In this document: in pieces, positions 49,319 to 64,000 of the stretch
Position numbering within the stretch: the stretch's first letter is position 1
Layout of the letters: each line of letters begins with the position of its first letter
Assembly: GCA_013400115.1 (NCBI GenBank)
Contig: VXBP01002538.1
Coordinates: forward strand, 220,151-284,150
From: Rhinopomastus cyanomelas
Lineage: Eukaryota; Chordata; Aves; Bucerotiformes; Rhinopomastidae
Length of the DNA stretch: 64,000 bases
Direction of reading: 5' to 3'
The notes under the pieces: generated by a model
Database searches by the model: none
Told to the model about the DNA's origin: nothing
The model's input: the letters and a program-made list of their open reading frames with translations, nothing else
Translations under genes and position numbers: made by a program

Positions 49319-52300
49319 ACCTAGTGTTCATCTCCCACTGATGACTTTGGTGGGTAGATCACAAACTGCCTTTTACTCCATCCTTTTGTCCATCTCTGCC
49401 ACCCCCTCAGTCCTCAGGAAATTTGTACAAACGCAGGGTGATGGATATTGTGTATATCCTTTGAAGAGATCAAGCAGCCACAAAAAGCCAGTAATTGCTT
49501 AATGGATCAACATAAAAGCAAAACAGAGAAGCCCCAAGACTTGCAGATAAACCCAGGGAAAGCATCCAGAAGTCTCCTACAGCAAAAGCAGCAGAACCAC
49601 CTTTTTCTCACCATTAGCCTCATACTGCTAACGAAATCTGCCTTACTGGTATTAATCTACTCATAAGCACAAACAGTGCTGTGTGTGTCCTGTTTCTTAC
49701 TCCACAGATAAGGGGGACCACAAGAACTGGTACTAAAACATGTAAAGCTACAACAAATCCACTAGTGAAGTACAGTCCTGATATGTCTGTCCCTTACTTT
49801 GTATATGGAAACCGAGGTGGAGTTGGTGAGAGACAATCTCTGAAGAAAGTAACATCAGAACCTTAACATTGTTGACTTTTCTTTTTGGTCCCTGACCAGT
49901 TCCATATATAACTCCATCTTGATTAAACTATAACCTGGTACATCAGTTAACAGTATTTTGGGGCACAAACATGTTTGAAGAACAAAAACAAGTATTTTGG
50001 TGAATTTATCACTTTTTCGGAAAATACCATTTCAGACAGGGACAGTGATCCGAGTTATGTGAATATTTACTGCTCATTATTGGAATTTATGTCAAAAATA
50101 CATTAACAAAAGTTAAAGCAAAGAGTTTGTGGTGGGTAGAGGAGGGATCTGTTGCTGTAGTTGAGTGTCTCTGTCTTAAAAGCAATTTGGATACTGTTGA
50201 ATAAATGAAAAGACACAGCAATGTAGAAGCCTCAATTAAATAAGAAAAGAAAATTCATCTTATTCATTAAATTTGTTCCTTAGTATAACAGGCATATTGC
50301 CTTCAGTTATGAATTTCAGTAACTATAGTAATAACTAGAGTAAAATGATCCTGATGGTCCTCCGTGTCATGGGGCAAGTTTCTCTTTTACCTTATGGGGC
50401 TCTGTCTATTTAAATCTCTCAGCAAGGGTATGATTCGCCATGTAGAGTGAGTGCAAACACAAGTCAAAAGACTGCACTTGGAAGTCATCCTAAAAAATGG
50501 TTGTTCAGTAGCGGCATGCTTTAGACTCATGTCAGATCTTTCCTCTGTGATCTTCCGTAGATGTTTAGTGAGCTACAATCCTTCCTTGAACTTCTACCCC
50601 ATGAAGAATGATCCTGGCTTCAAGCGTCATTATTCATGGATAATAATTACGGCGCTCCGTTGTGACCTGCGCTGTGAAGTGCATCACCTCTCCAGTTCTA
50701 TTGCCCATTTGGTAGTTGAAGGAGCAACTGATGCCACTGAGAGATTTCATTGTAAAGCAGTTCCTTAAACCAGCTTGCGATCGTGTTTCTCAGCTACTTG
50801 ATCTAGTTCTTCAAATACGGATTTATGTAGTCACTGCGGATTGCTCTGTTCAAACGCTACTGTCAGTAATGTTTGGCAGAGTTTCTGATTTTGCTGGTCA
50901 AAACCCATCCTGACTGTTTAATTTCCTTACTTTCAACAAGAAAATGATCTGTTATCTAAATGACACATGTGACACATCAGCCGACACACACGAGGTGTTT
51001 GTCTTGCTGGCTACCGTTGGGAGTCGGGCTTTAAGAAGCCACTCCTAAGCCATGTGGTCTCATGGCACTTGGAGGAAGGAATGAGAGTTAGGGAAGTTCT
51101 TCTGTAGGTTGCCTGCAGACTGCCTGCTCTTCTGTTCCAACTTGCATAGACCTCACTCCTATAATCCTGGTTCGTTCTTGAGTTCCTGCCAGTCACTGCA
51201 GCTTCTGAGGTGATTATGATGTTGGAGGGTGTCCAGAAATAGAAACCAAGGCTTCAATTTCTGCTTAAAGCTTTCTGAGAATTAAAAAAAAAAAAAACCT
51301 AGAAGCTAAACTAAAATTTTGTTATGCGATTGACTGCTCAGAACAACTGAACTGACTTTACAGCAGTATCGTGGCAAAGGAACAAGGAAGACAAAGAGCT
51401 TAATGCAGCATTAGTGCACGGCTGTTTGCTGCTGTGTGTAATTACCCGGGTGGTAGGAACTTGCTTTGTCAGGTACGGAACAACTTTCTTAGCTCCTACA
51501 AAGAGAATGCAAAATGGGCAAAGGAAGAGTTTAGTAGATCTTTGTCACCGAGCTATCTGACACTATTATTTGGTGTGGGACAACTGGCGCTGACACCAGC
51601 TACTGCATAAAAGGCAGAAGGGATTGTTCTGTACAGACAGTTAATTCATGTAACAGAGATTGATGGCTCTTTACTTTCTGAGATGTAGGAGAGCTGCCTG
51701 CTGCTTAGAACTGCTCTGGAGTCTGAAAACCTAAAGGGTTTTCTTGGTGACATTGCTCCTCTGGAAAGACAAGCATCCTTGACAACTGGTTTTTTTCTGT
51801 TATTTTTTCATCAGTTTCCTCCTTTCTCTTATATTTTAGGTGATTTTTTTCCTGTGAGGTTTAGTAGCACATTACCTGTTCTCTTACATTTATTTAATCC
51901 ACTAAGATTGCTTTTTCCAAAGTCTCATAATTAGGGGGGTTTGTTGGCTTTTCTTGTTTGAATATTTTTGGGTTCTGTTGTTTTATTTGTTAATCTGGCA
52001 GCTGTAAATTGACAAAATGGATTTCAGCACAAGCATTTTTATGGACTAAGATAATCTTGTGGGCTGTGATTTTGGCACTTTGGCAGCCTCCCAGCTTACC
52101 TTTTAACCTCCCAGTCTACTTTAATGGGAGTCATGCTGCTGTTGTTTGAGCCTCTTTCCACATCTCTTTTGAAATGATGGTGCACTTTGTGATAATAAAA
52201 ACCTGCTATAAAATCCCATTATTGCATGAGTAATCACTGAGGTGATGTCCTCAGTGCCTCCAGTAGAGTCTTGAAGAGGCTTATAGGCTTCGCGGCTTTG

Positions 52301-52659
52301 TTTTGGCGAGATGAAGAGGCACTAGATGTTTTTCTTCTGTCAAGCAGGATGACAGTTTGGTAGGTGGTAAGAAAGTAAGATTGACTTGTGCATTTACAGA
52401 CTGGCTGTCAGGCATTACAGTAGTCACAAATTAATATTTAGACTCTTCCTGGTTTCATCCTGGTTTGTTCATTCTCTTTTTCATGTTTATTGCTGACTTC
52501 AGTGTCTTATCCAAATTTTTTAAGAAAACAAAGACAATGCTGAGTGTCCTGTCCTTGGTCCCTTACTGTTAGCAACTTGCTGCTGTGGAGATTTCTTTTA
52601 ACTTAGGAGTTTCTTGGGTTACCAGCTATATCTCTGTTCAGTTCCATGACTGGCATCTC

Positions 52660-53038
52660 AAATCACAGAATCATTTAGATTAGAAAAGACTTTAAAGATC
52701 ATCAAGTCCAACCACTCCCCTATCACTTCCAGACCCCAATAACCCCTGTCCTTCACCCTACATCTCCATGGCTTTGCAATCCCTCCAGACACAGTGATTT
52801 CACCACTGCCCTGGGCAGCCTGGGCCGGGCCTGGACAACTCTTTTGGGGAAGAAATTGTTCCTTAGGGACAACCTAAACCTCCTCTGGCACAACATGAGG
52901 CCTTTTCCTCAAGACCACCGCCTACCTTGCTTCAACCTTCTTTCTTTCAGGGAGCTGCATAGAGTGAGGACTCCCTTGAGCCTCCTTTTCTCCATTTAAC
53001 TCCTCCAGTTCCCTCAGCCGCTCCTCAGAGCACTTGTG
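52660..53038 (-). mobile_element. CR1 3' region, older type
   Basis: AATCACAGAATCATTTAGAT, AAAGATCATCAAGTCCAACC, CCACTGCCCTGGGCAGCCTG and AACCTAAACCTCCTCTGGCA are CR1. It ends near CAGCCGCTCCTCAGAGCACT. About 380 nt. Confidence 0.9.
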
Positions 53039-53610
53039 ATAAATAACATGTGAGAGTCTTCTGGTGATCACCTACCACTCCATTTTTCTGAGCAATCTCT
53101 TTAATTTCATCAGTTCCTATCATACACACTTGTATTATGACTTTCCCAACACTCTGTTGGGATGGTGGCTGGAAGTGGTTGCCAGATTACACCAAATACT
53201 TTTATTTCTTTATCTGAACATCTTGACTTTTTGCAGTGCAGCTTCTGTTCTTCCTTAACTTGCCAACATCCAAGATAACTGTATTTGGGAGGTTAAAAAG
53301 CTACAAGTTTATTTCTTTCTCCCATCTGCACAAGCCTTGTCCTATTTTTGTACTTGATCGCATTCTACCTGATGATGTTACAGCCTTGGCCTTGTACAGG
53401 TCTTTTGACAGTAACACTTGGAAGAGCAGTTTTGGCTGTTGGAGTGAGGAGCTTTATTTTGTTTATTTGACTTCTTTGGGGAGGACAGAGCTGTTGAAAT
53501 CTGTTTGCCATTACACGATATTGGACAATTCTTTCAACTAATTTCCCAGGGATAGGGGAATTAGAGGGGTTAAATGGTTAGGTGTAGGGGTTTATGTTGT
53601 AGCCAGGTGG

Positions 53611-53713
53611 ATTAGGGATATGGTTTAGTGGTGGGCTTGGTGCAGTTGGGTTAATGGTAGGACCCAATGATCTTGAAGGTCTTTTCCATCCTAGATATGT
53701 CTATGATTCTATG
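53611..53713 (+). mobile_element. CR1 3'-end fragment
   Basis: TTAGGGATATGGTTTAGTGG, GGTTAATGGTAGGACCCAAT and GATCTTGAAGGTCTTTTCCA lead to CTATGATTCTATG. It is the last CR1 before a 10-kb stretch with none. Confidence 0.88.
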
Positions 53714-54027
53714 TTTCTGGATTGTTTAGGAGCTCAGACAAAGGACGCTCTTGAGAAATGGTGAAACATAGTTTGCCTCAGGGGGGCCTTACATGGGTGA
53801 CAAGCTAAGGACCTACATGAGCAACATAACTCATCAGGAGATAGTCTACTCTTCCAGCAGTACCTGGTGAATGTGCTGTCCTGTGTACATGCTTGAGAAA
53901 CATAGGCTTATTTTATTATTTAGACATCATAAAGTGTTTCTAATTTGGGGGTTCTTAAATGCGAATGAGGGTTCTTTTTTACACTTGCAAATCTTTTAGT
54001 ATCTTAGTTGAAGGCAAGCAGCAGGTA

Positions 54028-54060
54028 GTACCTCATGGTACCTCAAATGGTACCTCAAAT
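54028..54060 (+). repeat. 12-bp tandem repeat, about 2.7 copies
   Basis: The unit TACCTCAAATGG is repeated, the first copy shortened to TACCTCATGG. It lies about 500 nt upstream of exon c. Confidence 0.8.
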
Positions 54061-54560
54061 CCGTTGTGTTGGACCATGCAGTAACAACCAACAGTATATT
54101 TAGAAAGTAAGCGGAAGGCAAGACAGAAAAGGTGGATATCCCCTTCTCAACCTGTTTTTCGCCTCACCCAGTTTAATATCCAAAGAATTGTGTGGGTTTT
54201 ACACAAAGACATTTGTCCAAGTGATCAGAGACGACAGCCGCTGAGACATGTTGTTGAACAATGAACACAAAATATTCCTTTGAGGTTATTTTTGAGTGGG
54301 ATTTAAACCTCTCAAAATTCCAAATATGTTGTTTTTCAGGTCATTTCTCTCATTGCAGTCTGGAGTTTGAATCACCAGCATACATTAAGAATACAATTCA
54401 AAATAATGCCAGTTTGAAAGTCCCTGCTAATTCAACCCTTATGATAGAGTATGAATAAATTGGCACCACCCATTTGTCATATTCAGTACTTTATGATGGA
54501 ATTCAAAAACACATGATCAAAATTCCCATCTTCTTTTCATTTGGGGCCTTTTTCTTTCAG

Positions 54561-54699
54561 GGACCTGAAACTGGACAATATTCTTCTGGACGCAGAAGGC
54601 CACTGTAAACTGGCTGACTTTGGCATGTGCAAAGAAGGGATCCTGAATGGAGTGACTACCACAACTTTTTGTGGCACGCCTGATTATATCGCTCCAGAG
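54561..54699 (+). CDS. PRKCE: PRKCE exon c: catalytic loop and activation segment (human residues about 531-577)
   Basis: This exon is 139 nt. Its first G completes the split arginine codon, then 46 codons run to GAG before gtaggg. It contains the catalytic machinery: RDLKLDN, whose Asp is the proton acceptor (human Asp532), with the Lys and Asn that position phosphate and magnesium; and ADFGMCKEG, whose DFG aspartate binds magnesium. It then carries NGVTTTTFCGTPDYIAPE, where the last threonine of the TTTT run (human Thr566) is the activation-loop site phosphorylated by PDK1 in this family, followed by the complete APE motif. No catalytic residue is missing. The sequence appears identical to human as remembered. 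The acceptor has a strong pyrimidine tract. Confidence 0.98.
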
Positions 54700-56370
54700 G
54701 TAGGGTTTGTTGCACTGCACCAAGAATACAGATACTATAATTCATTAGTGAATAAAATGGATCAATATTGTACAGTTAGTCATCTTGGCAGACTCGTAAC
54801 CCTGAGCACCTTTCCACAAAAGATTTTGCATGCTGATTCAATATCAAAGTGTTATTGGTTTGTCTTTCATCAGCTGTAACCTTTGCAGCAGGGAAAACAT
54901 TTATTTTATTATTTGTTAGAGACACTAAATCAAAAATTGTGTTGTTAATGCTCATGGCTGTCAAGCTTCGGTAGCACAAAAATAAGGTGTGAATCATCTG
55001 GAAACTATTCAAATTTGTAAAACCGTTGTGGCATTAATAAACAGTAGCGTGATGATTAGGGCATTGTATGAACTCTTCTGGGGTTCAGTGTTGTAATTGG
55101 GTCCATTGAAAAGTGGTTGGGAAATTATTGCTGAAAATGAAACAATATTAAGATCCCAGAAACTTGTATATGGAATCTTGATCTCACTGAAGTCAGTAAC
55201 TCAGGCTTCCGTTTTGTCATCTGAAATGCGGAAGTTTATCTCCTGCTTACATTTCTGTTGCATATTTCTCTTGCATCATTAGGGTGTGTTTCAGTTTCCT
55301 TCTCTTTAGCAATATCTGAGTATCGAAGAATGCCCAGAACATGTGAAAACCACTTTTTAGAAGAGTATCATTTCCTGTAATTGCTGTCCCTAAAATGTCA
55401 TATCCATTTAACCACAAGCCCTGTTGGGATCCAGGCCTCTCTATTCAAATACTAAACTCATTTCTGTTGTCATGTTAAGTCTGAATTTGGCTTTATGTTG
55501 GCCATGATTCCCAAATGCATCCCTAATCTCCTGTGGTTCACTGCAAGGCTTCTAGCTGTAACTCCAGTGCTGTTCAAGGAGGTGGTGGAGTTGTTGGCAG
55601 TTCAATTCATTTTAGGACTATCATTGTCACCCTAAACAGTCACCCACTCGACTTTCCCAAATGTCTTCTCATGCCAGAGCTTTGTGGCTTTTCAGTAAAG
55701 ATGAGCCAAGAATTAGAATTGTACCTTGTACAGCATTACCTCTGTAGCACCTAGCAGGACAAGGAAAGTCCATTGTGCTAACCTGCTACTCCTCACTGAA
55801 GGTCTGTGATAAAAGTTGAGCTTGTGCCAAGTGAATTGTTGAAGCAAGGGCAACGATACCAGTCCCGTGGTCGTGTACAGTGGTGTAACACTGTAAAAAG
55901 AGCTTTAACAAAATGCTTTTGGCTTCCTTCAGCCCTGCCTCAAGGACTGCAATAAGTCTCTCTGATGATCTCTGTGTAGCAGTACAAGCTGATTCAGTTT
56001 GTTTTGTTCAAGATAGGAACAAGGAAATATTTCACATTTTCCACCAATCTCTTGTATATGTGATCTTTTCTTCCCCTATAGCGTGACCCAGTTTAAGCAG
56101 TTTAGAAGGATATGCAGCTCTTGCTCACCAGCATACTCCTATACTCAGGGGACTGATAAACTCACTCAGTACTTCTGGGAACAGTGCAGTGTTGACACTG
56201 AACTGTGTTAGTGCGGTTGCCTGGGTAAGAAACCATGGCCGGTGTTAGTGAGGGCTGTGTGGGATCCTACTTTGGCACTGGGGAAAAAGGCAGGTCTATC
56301 TTGTTCAACAGCAAATGCATAGCCCAGAGTTTGATCTAACTTGTCTGTTCAATCTCTTTTGCTATACTAG
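54700..56370 (+). other. PRKCE intron between exons c and d (1.7 kb)
   Basis: This short intron runs from gtaggg to GCTATACTAG. TTTTGCTATACTAG supplies the pyrimidines, and TACTA is itself branch-point-like. I recognise no repeat or other feature inside. Confidence 0.9.
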
Positions 56371-59203
<2,833 letters not shown>

Positions 59204-59350
59204 TTCATGACAAAAAACCCAAACAAGCGGCTTGGCTGTGTGGCATCACAGAACGGGGAAGATGCGATTAAGCAGCATCCATTCTTCAAGGAAATCGACT
59301 GGGTTCTTCTAGAACAACGGAAAATCAAGCCACCCTTCAAACCTCGGATT
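59204..59350 (+). CDS. PRKCE: PRKCE exon e: end of the kinase domain and start of the AGC tail (human residues about 641-689)
   Basis: This exon is 147 nt, 49 codons, phase 0 at both ends, from TTC ATG ACA to CGG ATT before gtaagt. It encodes FMTKNPNKRLGCVASQNG, where the RLG arginine is the alphaI residue that salt-bridges to the APE glutamate in protein kinases. HPFFKEIDWVLLE and KIKPPFKPRI follow, the AGC-kinase link between C-lobe and C-terminal tail. Two residues differ from human PRKCE as I remember it: Asn in KNPNKR where human has His, and Arg in EQRKIKPP where human has Lys. Both are mild changes. The ATG inside is an internal methionine. The next exon, with the NFD, turn (human Thr710) and hydrophobic (Ser729) motifs, is not found in 59351-64000. 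Confidence 0.97.
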
Positions 59351-62300
59351 GTAAGTAGCAGTTTGCGTAATGTTCAGAGAACACTTGGTGTGATAGTTGG
59401 AGTTTCCTTTGCCTTTGCTGAGGCATGAGCTTACTCGATGCAATGTTTTTGGGTTGAAATCCTAAGAGTGAACAGATTGGCTGGGCACTGGTTTGGTGAA
59501 GGTAAGTGTCAGGGAATAGACTTAACACACAGGAAGATGTTCATGTTCAGTCACATAAACCGTTAGAGGGTTTGAGGCCATTTGAATTATTTTCCTATGT
59601 TCCTAAGGATACCTTGGTCAGAAGGGATTCTTTTGGTTGAGTGTAGACTCTACTTCCTCTGCTACAGTCCTGCCTTGCTGCTGGCCATTGGACTTTGTAT
59701 TGAAAGACAGAGGAAAAGATACCGGATTAATAATAATTTGACTGAAGGTGCTTGAATAAACAGTTTCCTGGGGGAAGTAAATATACATCATTATTAGATA
59801 AATTTATATACTTACATCCTCTCAGGTAATAATCAAGTATTTCTTTTTCAAAAAATGGAAATAGCTGCCCAACATTCACAAAAGTACAAAAGCCAATACA
59901 AACTACTTTACTTTTATCTTCCTCTGGATGTAAATACTTACAAGTTCACCAAATGCCATGTTTTTCAGCTGAGGATATGGGCAGTTAAATTTGTGCTTGA
60001 ACAGTATGAGACAATAATTCTGTGATACTAAGATTGATTTGCATAGTTTGACTTCACACATTTGTAATTGCCATGTTTGATTTGCCTGTAAAGCTGATTC
60101 AGGTACTCATTTACCTTTGCAGCAGGTAACTACTGAGTTTACAAATGCGTGTACAACAAAACCAGGCTGAGCACTGCATCCTGACAAATTTAGGAGTGAA
60201 AAAGACCCTACATTTCTCTCTGCACTATTTATTGCATTTACTTTTAGTCCAGGGAGATGGTTTTCACCAAGTTCCTCATGTAGGAAGAAGAAGGGTTGTG
60301 GTCCAGAACAGGAGCCTGTGGTAGCAAGTCTGATCCCACCTTTGGAAAAGAGCCTCTGTAGCCCCGCAGAAATTGCCCAAAGGCACTGTTAGAAGGGCTT
60401 TCTAGGATTAACAGTAAGATACTTTGTTATCACATGGAGAAGTTTTTCTGAATATCTATCTGGTAGGATGGAAACCTTGTGATGTGGTAGCTAGAGGGAT
60501 TCCTGACCCAGCCCCAATCCTAGACAGGTCTTACCCTGTTGTGGAGATCTTCTTTGGAGGTGTAACCAAATCTCTGATGTCTCTCTGATGCCTGTTGAAT
60601 GCTGTAAATGCTTTCCAGTGAGGTTCTGCAGCCCCCAGTAGCCACAGACAGACCCAGTCAGTGTTTATCCAAGTTCTGTGTGTGTAGCTTGTCTCCAGGG
60701 TTTTCGCAACCACTTGGCCCTCCATCTTGCATGAGTTTTGGTTGCTTTGCTCAGCATTTTTCAGTGTTTTTGCAATGGAGTTACCAATTTAGGATTCATA
60801 AATCCAACATAATTTTCACTTTATTGCTGCATTCACTAAGTTCCTGATTCCTCACATCTAGTCTCTATTGGCTGGTTTCCTTTCCCCACCAGTCCCCTTC
60901 ACAATAGGTATTTTTATGGGGCCTTTGTTATTTTTTTTAAGTGTTCCTGCTACAGCAGAGGAGTCAAGAGACATTTAGTGCGTCAGATGTTTTTATTTGT
61001 TGCTGATATAAATACCTTCCACCTTTTTGGGGCAGCTTCTTCCTCCTGGTAATTATTTGACTGCAGTTACATTGTAAAACCATTCCTATTTTATTAATTC
61101 CTCCTGGTTTGTTCATTTTTGCCTTTTCAGCTTCCTTTAGTGATATTTTAGTTGGATATTTCCATTTAATTAGTGATTTGAAAGTAGTCCTTTTTATCAT
61201 TTCCAAGCCAGCTGGTTCTTAATAACCTTCAGGGTGTTTTTATACATCTTCACTTACATCTTTTTCTCATTTTTCTTCAGGCTGCTTCTGTAAATGTTGG
61301 GATTTTCATGGCACTTCTTTCCATATTGTAGATGCCAACTTTTTTATTCTACCCAGTTGGATTCCTGCAGTCTAGTAGCTTCATTTTTATTTATGGTGGT
61401 GAAACTAGATAGTAAGTTGTCTGTGTTACTGGCATCCCAGTAATTTTCATGTTGTCAGTCTGTTCTCCCTAAGATACCTTTCCCCAGTGACCTGATCCCA
61501 TCAGCTTTCACTGATACCTGTAAATTTATAACTTCTATATTTACACAATGTTTGTGATCCCATCCACTCTTTGATACGAGCTGTAGGAATTTTGCAGTCA
61601 TTGGGATTTTGTTGTTGCATAGAAATGTTTGAGCAAGATCATAATGAAACTGATACTCGTCCTCTTAAAATAGAATTATTTATTTGATTTGTTAGTTGGA
61701 AAGTAAAGTATGATCTGTGTGTAGGCTGGACATATCCCACAAATAAAACACCGTTCTTAATTACGCAAATTCAGAAATGGAAAAGGAGTCCAGAGCAGTA
61801 AATTTCAAGATGGTTTTGGATACTTGCTTAGCTAGAAGATTCCACTGCTTGGAAAAATACAGAAAAGAGGAGGAAAAGGTGAACACTAGTGAAATAAGTC
61901 TACTTTAACATCTAAATATAGATTTCCTCACTAAATGCACTTGTGTGTCTAGCACTGAGATTCATTAATTCAGAATAATAAGTGTAACTGTTCCATAGCT
62001 ATGGAGTAACCATGGAAAAAAAACAAAGCCTGTGTCTAGAATGATTTCTGGCTTTTAACACCTTTCACTTTTGATAAAGTGATTATTTAGAAATTACTTG
62101 TAATATTAAAAAGGAATTTAAAATACAGCTATGAGAAGGAAGGCCAGATTATTAGTCAGAAAAGATATTCTTGCATGGATGTGCGAGTGTGTATGTGTGT
62201 AGGGACAGAAGGACACACCGTGTATGTTGTCATTTATACAATTCAAATGGAGTTTGCCTGCACAAACAGTTTTGCTTTATATTTACTCAGATAGCTATCT

Positions 62301-64000
62301 GTATTTTGGCCAGCCATTAAGATGACTAAGGGGGGAAGTTTTATAATGAATAGATCATACACTCCCCCCAAAAAATCCTAACAAAGCTAAGGATCTATTC
62401 ATATGAGCTCTGGGCAGTATAAAACACTGACACTAACCAAGTGAAATCATAAGGGAAAATGGTCAAACACTGGTCAGGCACTGAGGTCGCATCAGTAGAC
62501 AGAATAATCTGACAAGGGAGGAGGTCACAGAAAAAAATCTTTGGTTCTACCTCACTGTTCTCAATAGACCTGAGTTCCTCGGTTAGCACGGTATCTTCCT
62601 TTTCTCTTTTATCCTTCACCTACCATAAGAGATTTTCCAAGGACCTACAAGGTAATGGAAGGCCTGTGCTTCTCCATGGATGCAACTAAATTGTTTATTC
62701 TAATGATGTTTTGGAAGCTGAGATTTATTTCCTAGCTGTTTCCACCCTTGGAATGAGAATCACTGATGTTCCTTCAAAACCTGACCGTGTTTTCTGAAAG
62801 CATGTGAGGGTGCCCTGGGCAGAGAACTAACCCAGACCGCTGAGGTTTAATTGCTGAGAAGTGATGGATTGTGGTAGGTAGAGGCAACAGAAGCAGACTT
62901 GGAGAACCTGAAACCTGTTGTGAAGGATTTTTGGCTGCACCTCCAGCTTAATGACTTGGAATAGAGAAATACGAAGGGGTGAAAAACACTGGGACCTCAT
63001 CCTGTGAGGTGCATTGTCTAACAGTCCTTCCTTTCATCAATCCAGAATTATGAGGGTTTTCAGAGACAAAATTATATTTTGTATGTGTCTGTGTGCTCTG
63101 GTTTACTGTGCTGAGGGTTTGTCCCACACAGATCTATTAAAAGGCCAAGTTAGTATAGAAGTAAAACTCTGGAGCTTGTGCATTAGAAATCAGACAAACT
63201 TTGGAAGAGACAGAGATTTGTTACATCTAAACTTGACACTGTCTCTTGAAGATTTTTTCCATTGCTCTTAAAACCTAAATCTTAGAGTTTCACAGACTAT
63301 TTTGAATTTTTCTGAGTAACATTACTCTTCCCTGCTGCTTTTACTGCAGCCATGAGTATATAATTGCACATAACTGCACAAGCAGTAAGGACAGTTTTAG
63401 TACTGAGAGATGTTTTCTCTAGAGTAACTGCTGTGAGACTGAAATCCCTTTGACGAATTTTATTCCCATTTTGAGATATTTTGTCTCATGCGTTTTTCCT
63501 GGAATTGTTTTCTATTTGCACAGTGCAATATCCCTAATCCATAGCCATAAGACCAGGCTATGGTTTGCAGCAGAACTTATTGCCCAAGAACAGCAAAGGC
63601 CTTGATCATATTTGATGATTCTCTGCTCTCTACCTTTGTTTCTGTGGTTTTGCTCCTGGCTTGGCTCAGCTGGTTCTTTCCATTTTCAAAGTGCATTTAG
63701 AATCACTACGGATTGGAAGGGACCTCGAAAGATCATCCAGTCCAATCCGCCTGCAACAGCAGGATCACCTAAACCAAGTCACACAGGAACCCATCCAGTC
63801 GGGTCTTGAATATCTCCAGTGAGGGAGACTACACAACCACCCTGGGCAGCCCATTCCAGTGCTCCGTCACCCTCACCGTGAAGAAGTTCCTTCTCAGGTT
63901 GATGTGGAACCTCCTGTGTTCCAGCTTACAACCATTGCCCCTTGTCCTATCACTACATTACACTGAAATAGCCCAGCTCCATCCTCCCGACACCCACCCC
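59351..64000 (+). other. 5' part of the last PRKCE intron
   Basis: The intron starts with gtaagt and runs off the end of the window. I searched by eye for the expected C-terminal coding sequence (KTKRDVNNFDQDF-like) and did not find it. The region holds no recognisable repeat until a CR1 begins at 63699. Confidence 0.85.
63699..64000 (-). mobile_element. CR1 copy running off the window end
   Basis: GAATCACTACGGATTGGAAG, CCAATCCGCCTGCAACAGCA, GAGACTACACAACCACCCTG and CACCGTGAAGAAGTTCCTTC are of the ATTAGGGATTGG family. It is still clearly CR1 at the last base, so its 5' end lies beyond 64000. Confidence 0.93.

Larger units (their letters stand above)
32440..54560 (+). other. PRKCE intron between exons b and c (22.1 kb)
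   Basis: The intron runs from gtacct to TTTTTCTTTCAG, a strong pyrimidine tract. It is the most CR1-rich part of the window, with ten pieces including both long - strand copies at 33.5-36.1 kb. The gaps 36117-37202, 37297-41751, 41811-44167, 44299-47191, 47441-49174, 49319-52659 and 53714-54560 show no recognisable gene. The notable items in them are a G-run at 38892, a G+C-rich patch at about 39000-39620 and a 12-bp tandem repeat at 54028. Confidence 0.9.

Noticed and set aside
59351..64000. Search for the terminal PRKCE exon
   Set aside because: No stretch encodes KTKRDV, NNFDQDF or the FSYF hydrophobic-motif region, so I conclude it is outside the window.

Overview
This window is vertebrate, almost certainly avian, genomic DNA. 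It is about 64 kb of one gene interior, mostly intron, read on the + strand. Five short exons with clean GT-AG borders join in frame into 804 nt (268 codons). They encode most of the kinase domain of protein kinase C epsilon (PRKCE). By alignment from memory to the 737-residue human protein they cover residues 422-689: from just after the glycine loop, through the ATP-binding lysine, gatekeeper methionine, YRD catalytic loop, DFG, activation-loop threonine and APE motif, to the start of the AGC C-terminal tail. The exons before them (C2 domain, C1 domains, hinge, glycine loop) lie upstream of position 1. The last exon (turn and hydrophobic motifs, stop) lies beyond 64000. No other gene is recognised on either strand.

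The bird assignment rests on the repeats. I count about 23 fairly clear pieces of CR1, the dominant non-LTR retrotransposon of birds and other sauropsids, recognised by their shared 3' end and (ATTCTRTG)-type terminal repeat, plus one marginal fragment. They occur on both strands. Two copies, 1030-1702 and 35068-36116, carry reverse-transcriptase (ORF2) sequence, and each jumps from the RT domain to a later part of the element exactly at a single N. Those are the only two N bases in the window. A third long copy (33502-34390) keeps the RT catalytic-motif region. None is intact.

Layout: 1-378 end of an upstream intron, with a CR1 ending 32 nt before the exon; 379-552 exon a; 553-32284 a 31.7 kb intron; 32285-32439 exon b; 32440-54560 a 22.1 kb intron; 54561-54699 exon c; a 1.7 kb intron; 56371-56559 exon d; a 2.6 kb intron; 59204-59350 exon e; then at least 4.65 kb of the next intron. 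The last 10 kb up to 63.7 kb, which hold exons c-e, have no recognisable CR1.

The most interesting structure is not a new gene but the way repeats sit around exons. Exon a lies between two inverted CR1 copies that match at 91 of 100 positions, one almost touching its splice acceptor. This arrangement is known to favour exon circularisation or altered splicing. A second CR1 pair at 8662-8855 forms a 42-nt near-perfect hairpin with a 110-nt loop, a candidate RNA-editing substrate. An unrelated 24-bp inverted repeat lies between exons d and e. I found no CRISPR, tRNA, rRNA, bacterial-type system or undescribed gene system, and do not claim one.
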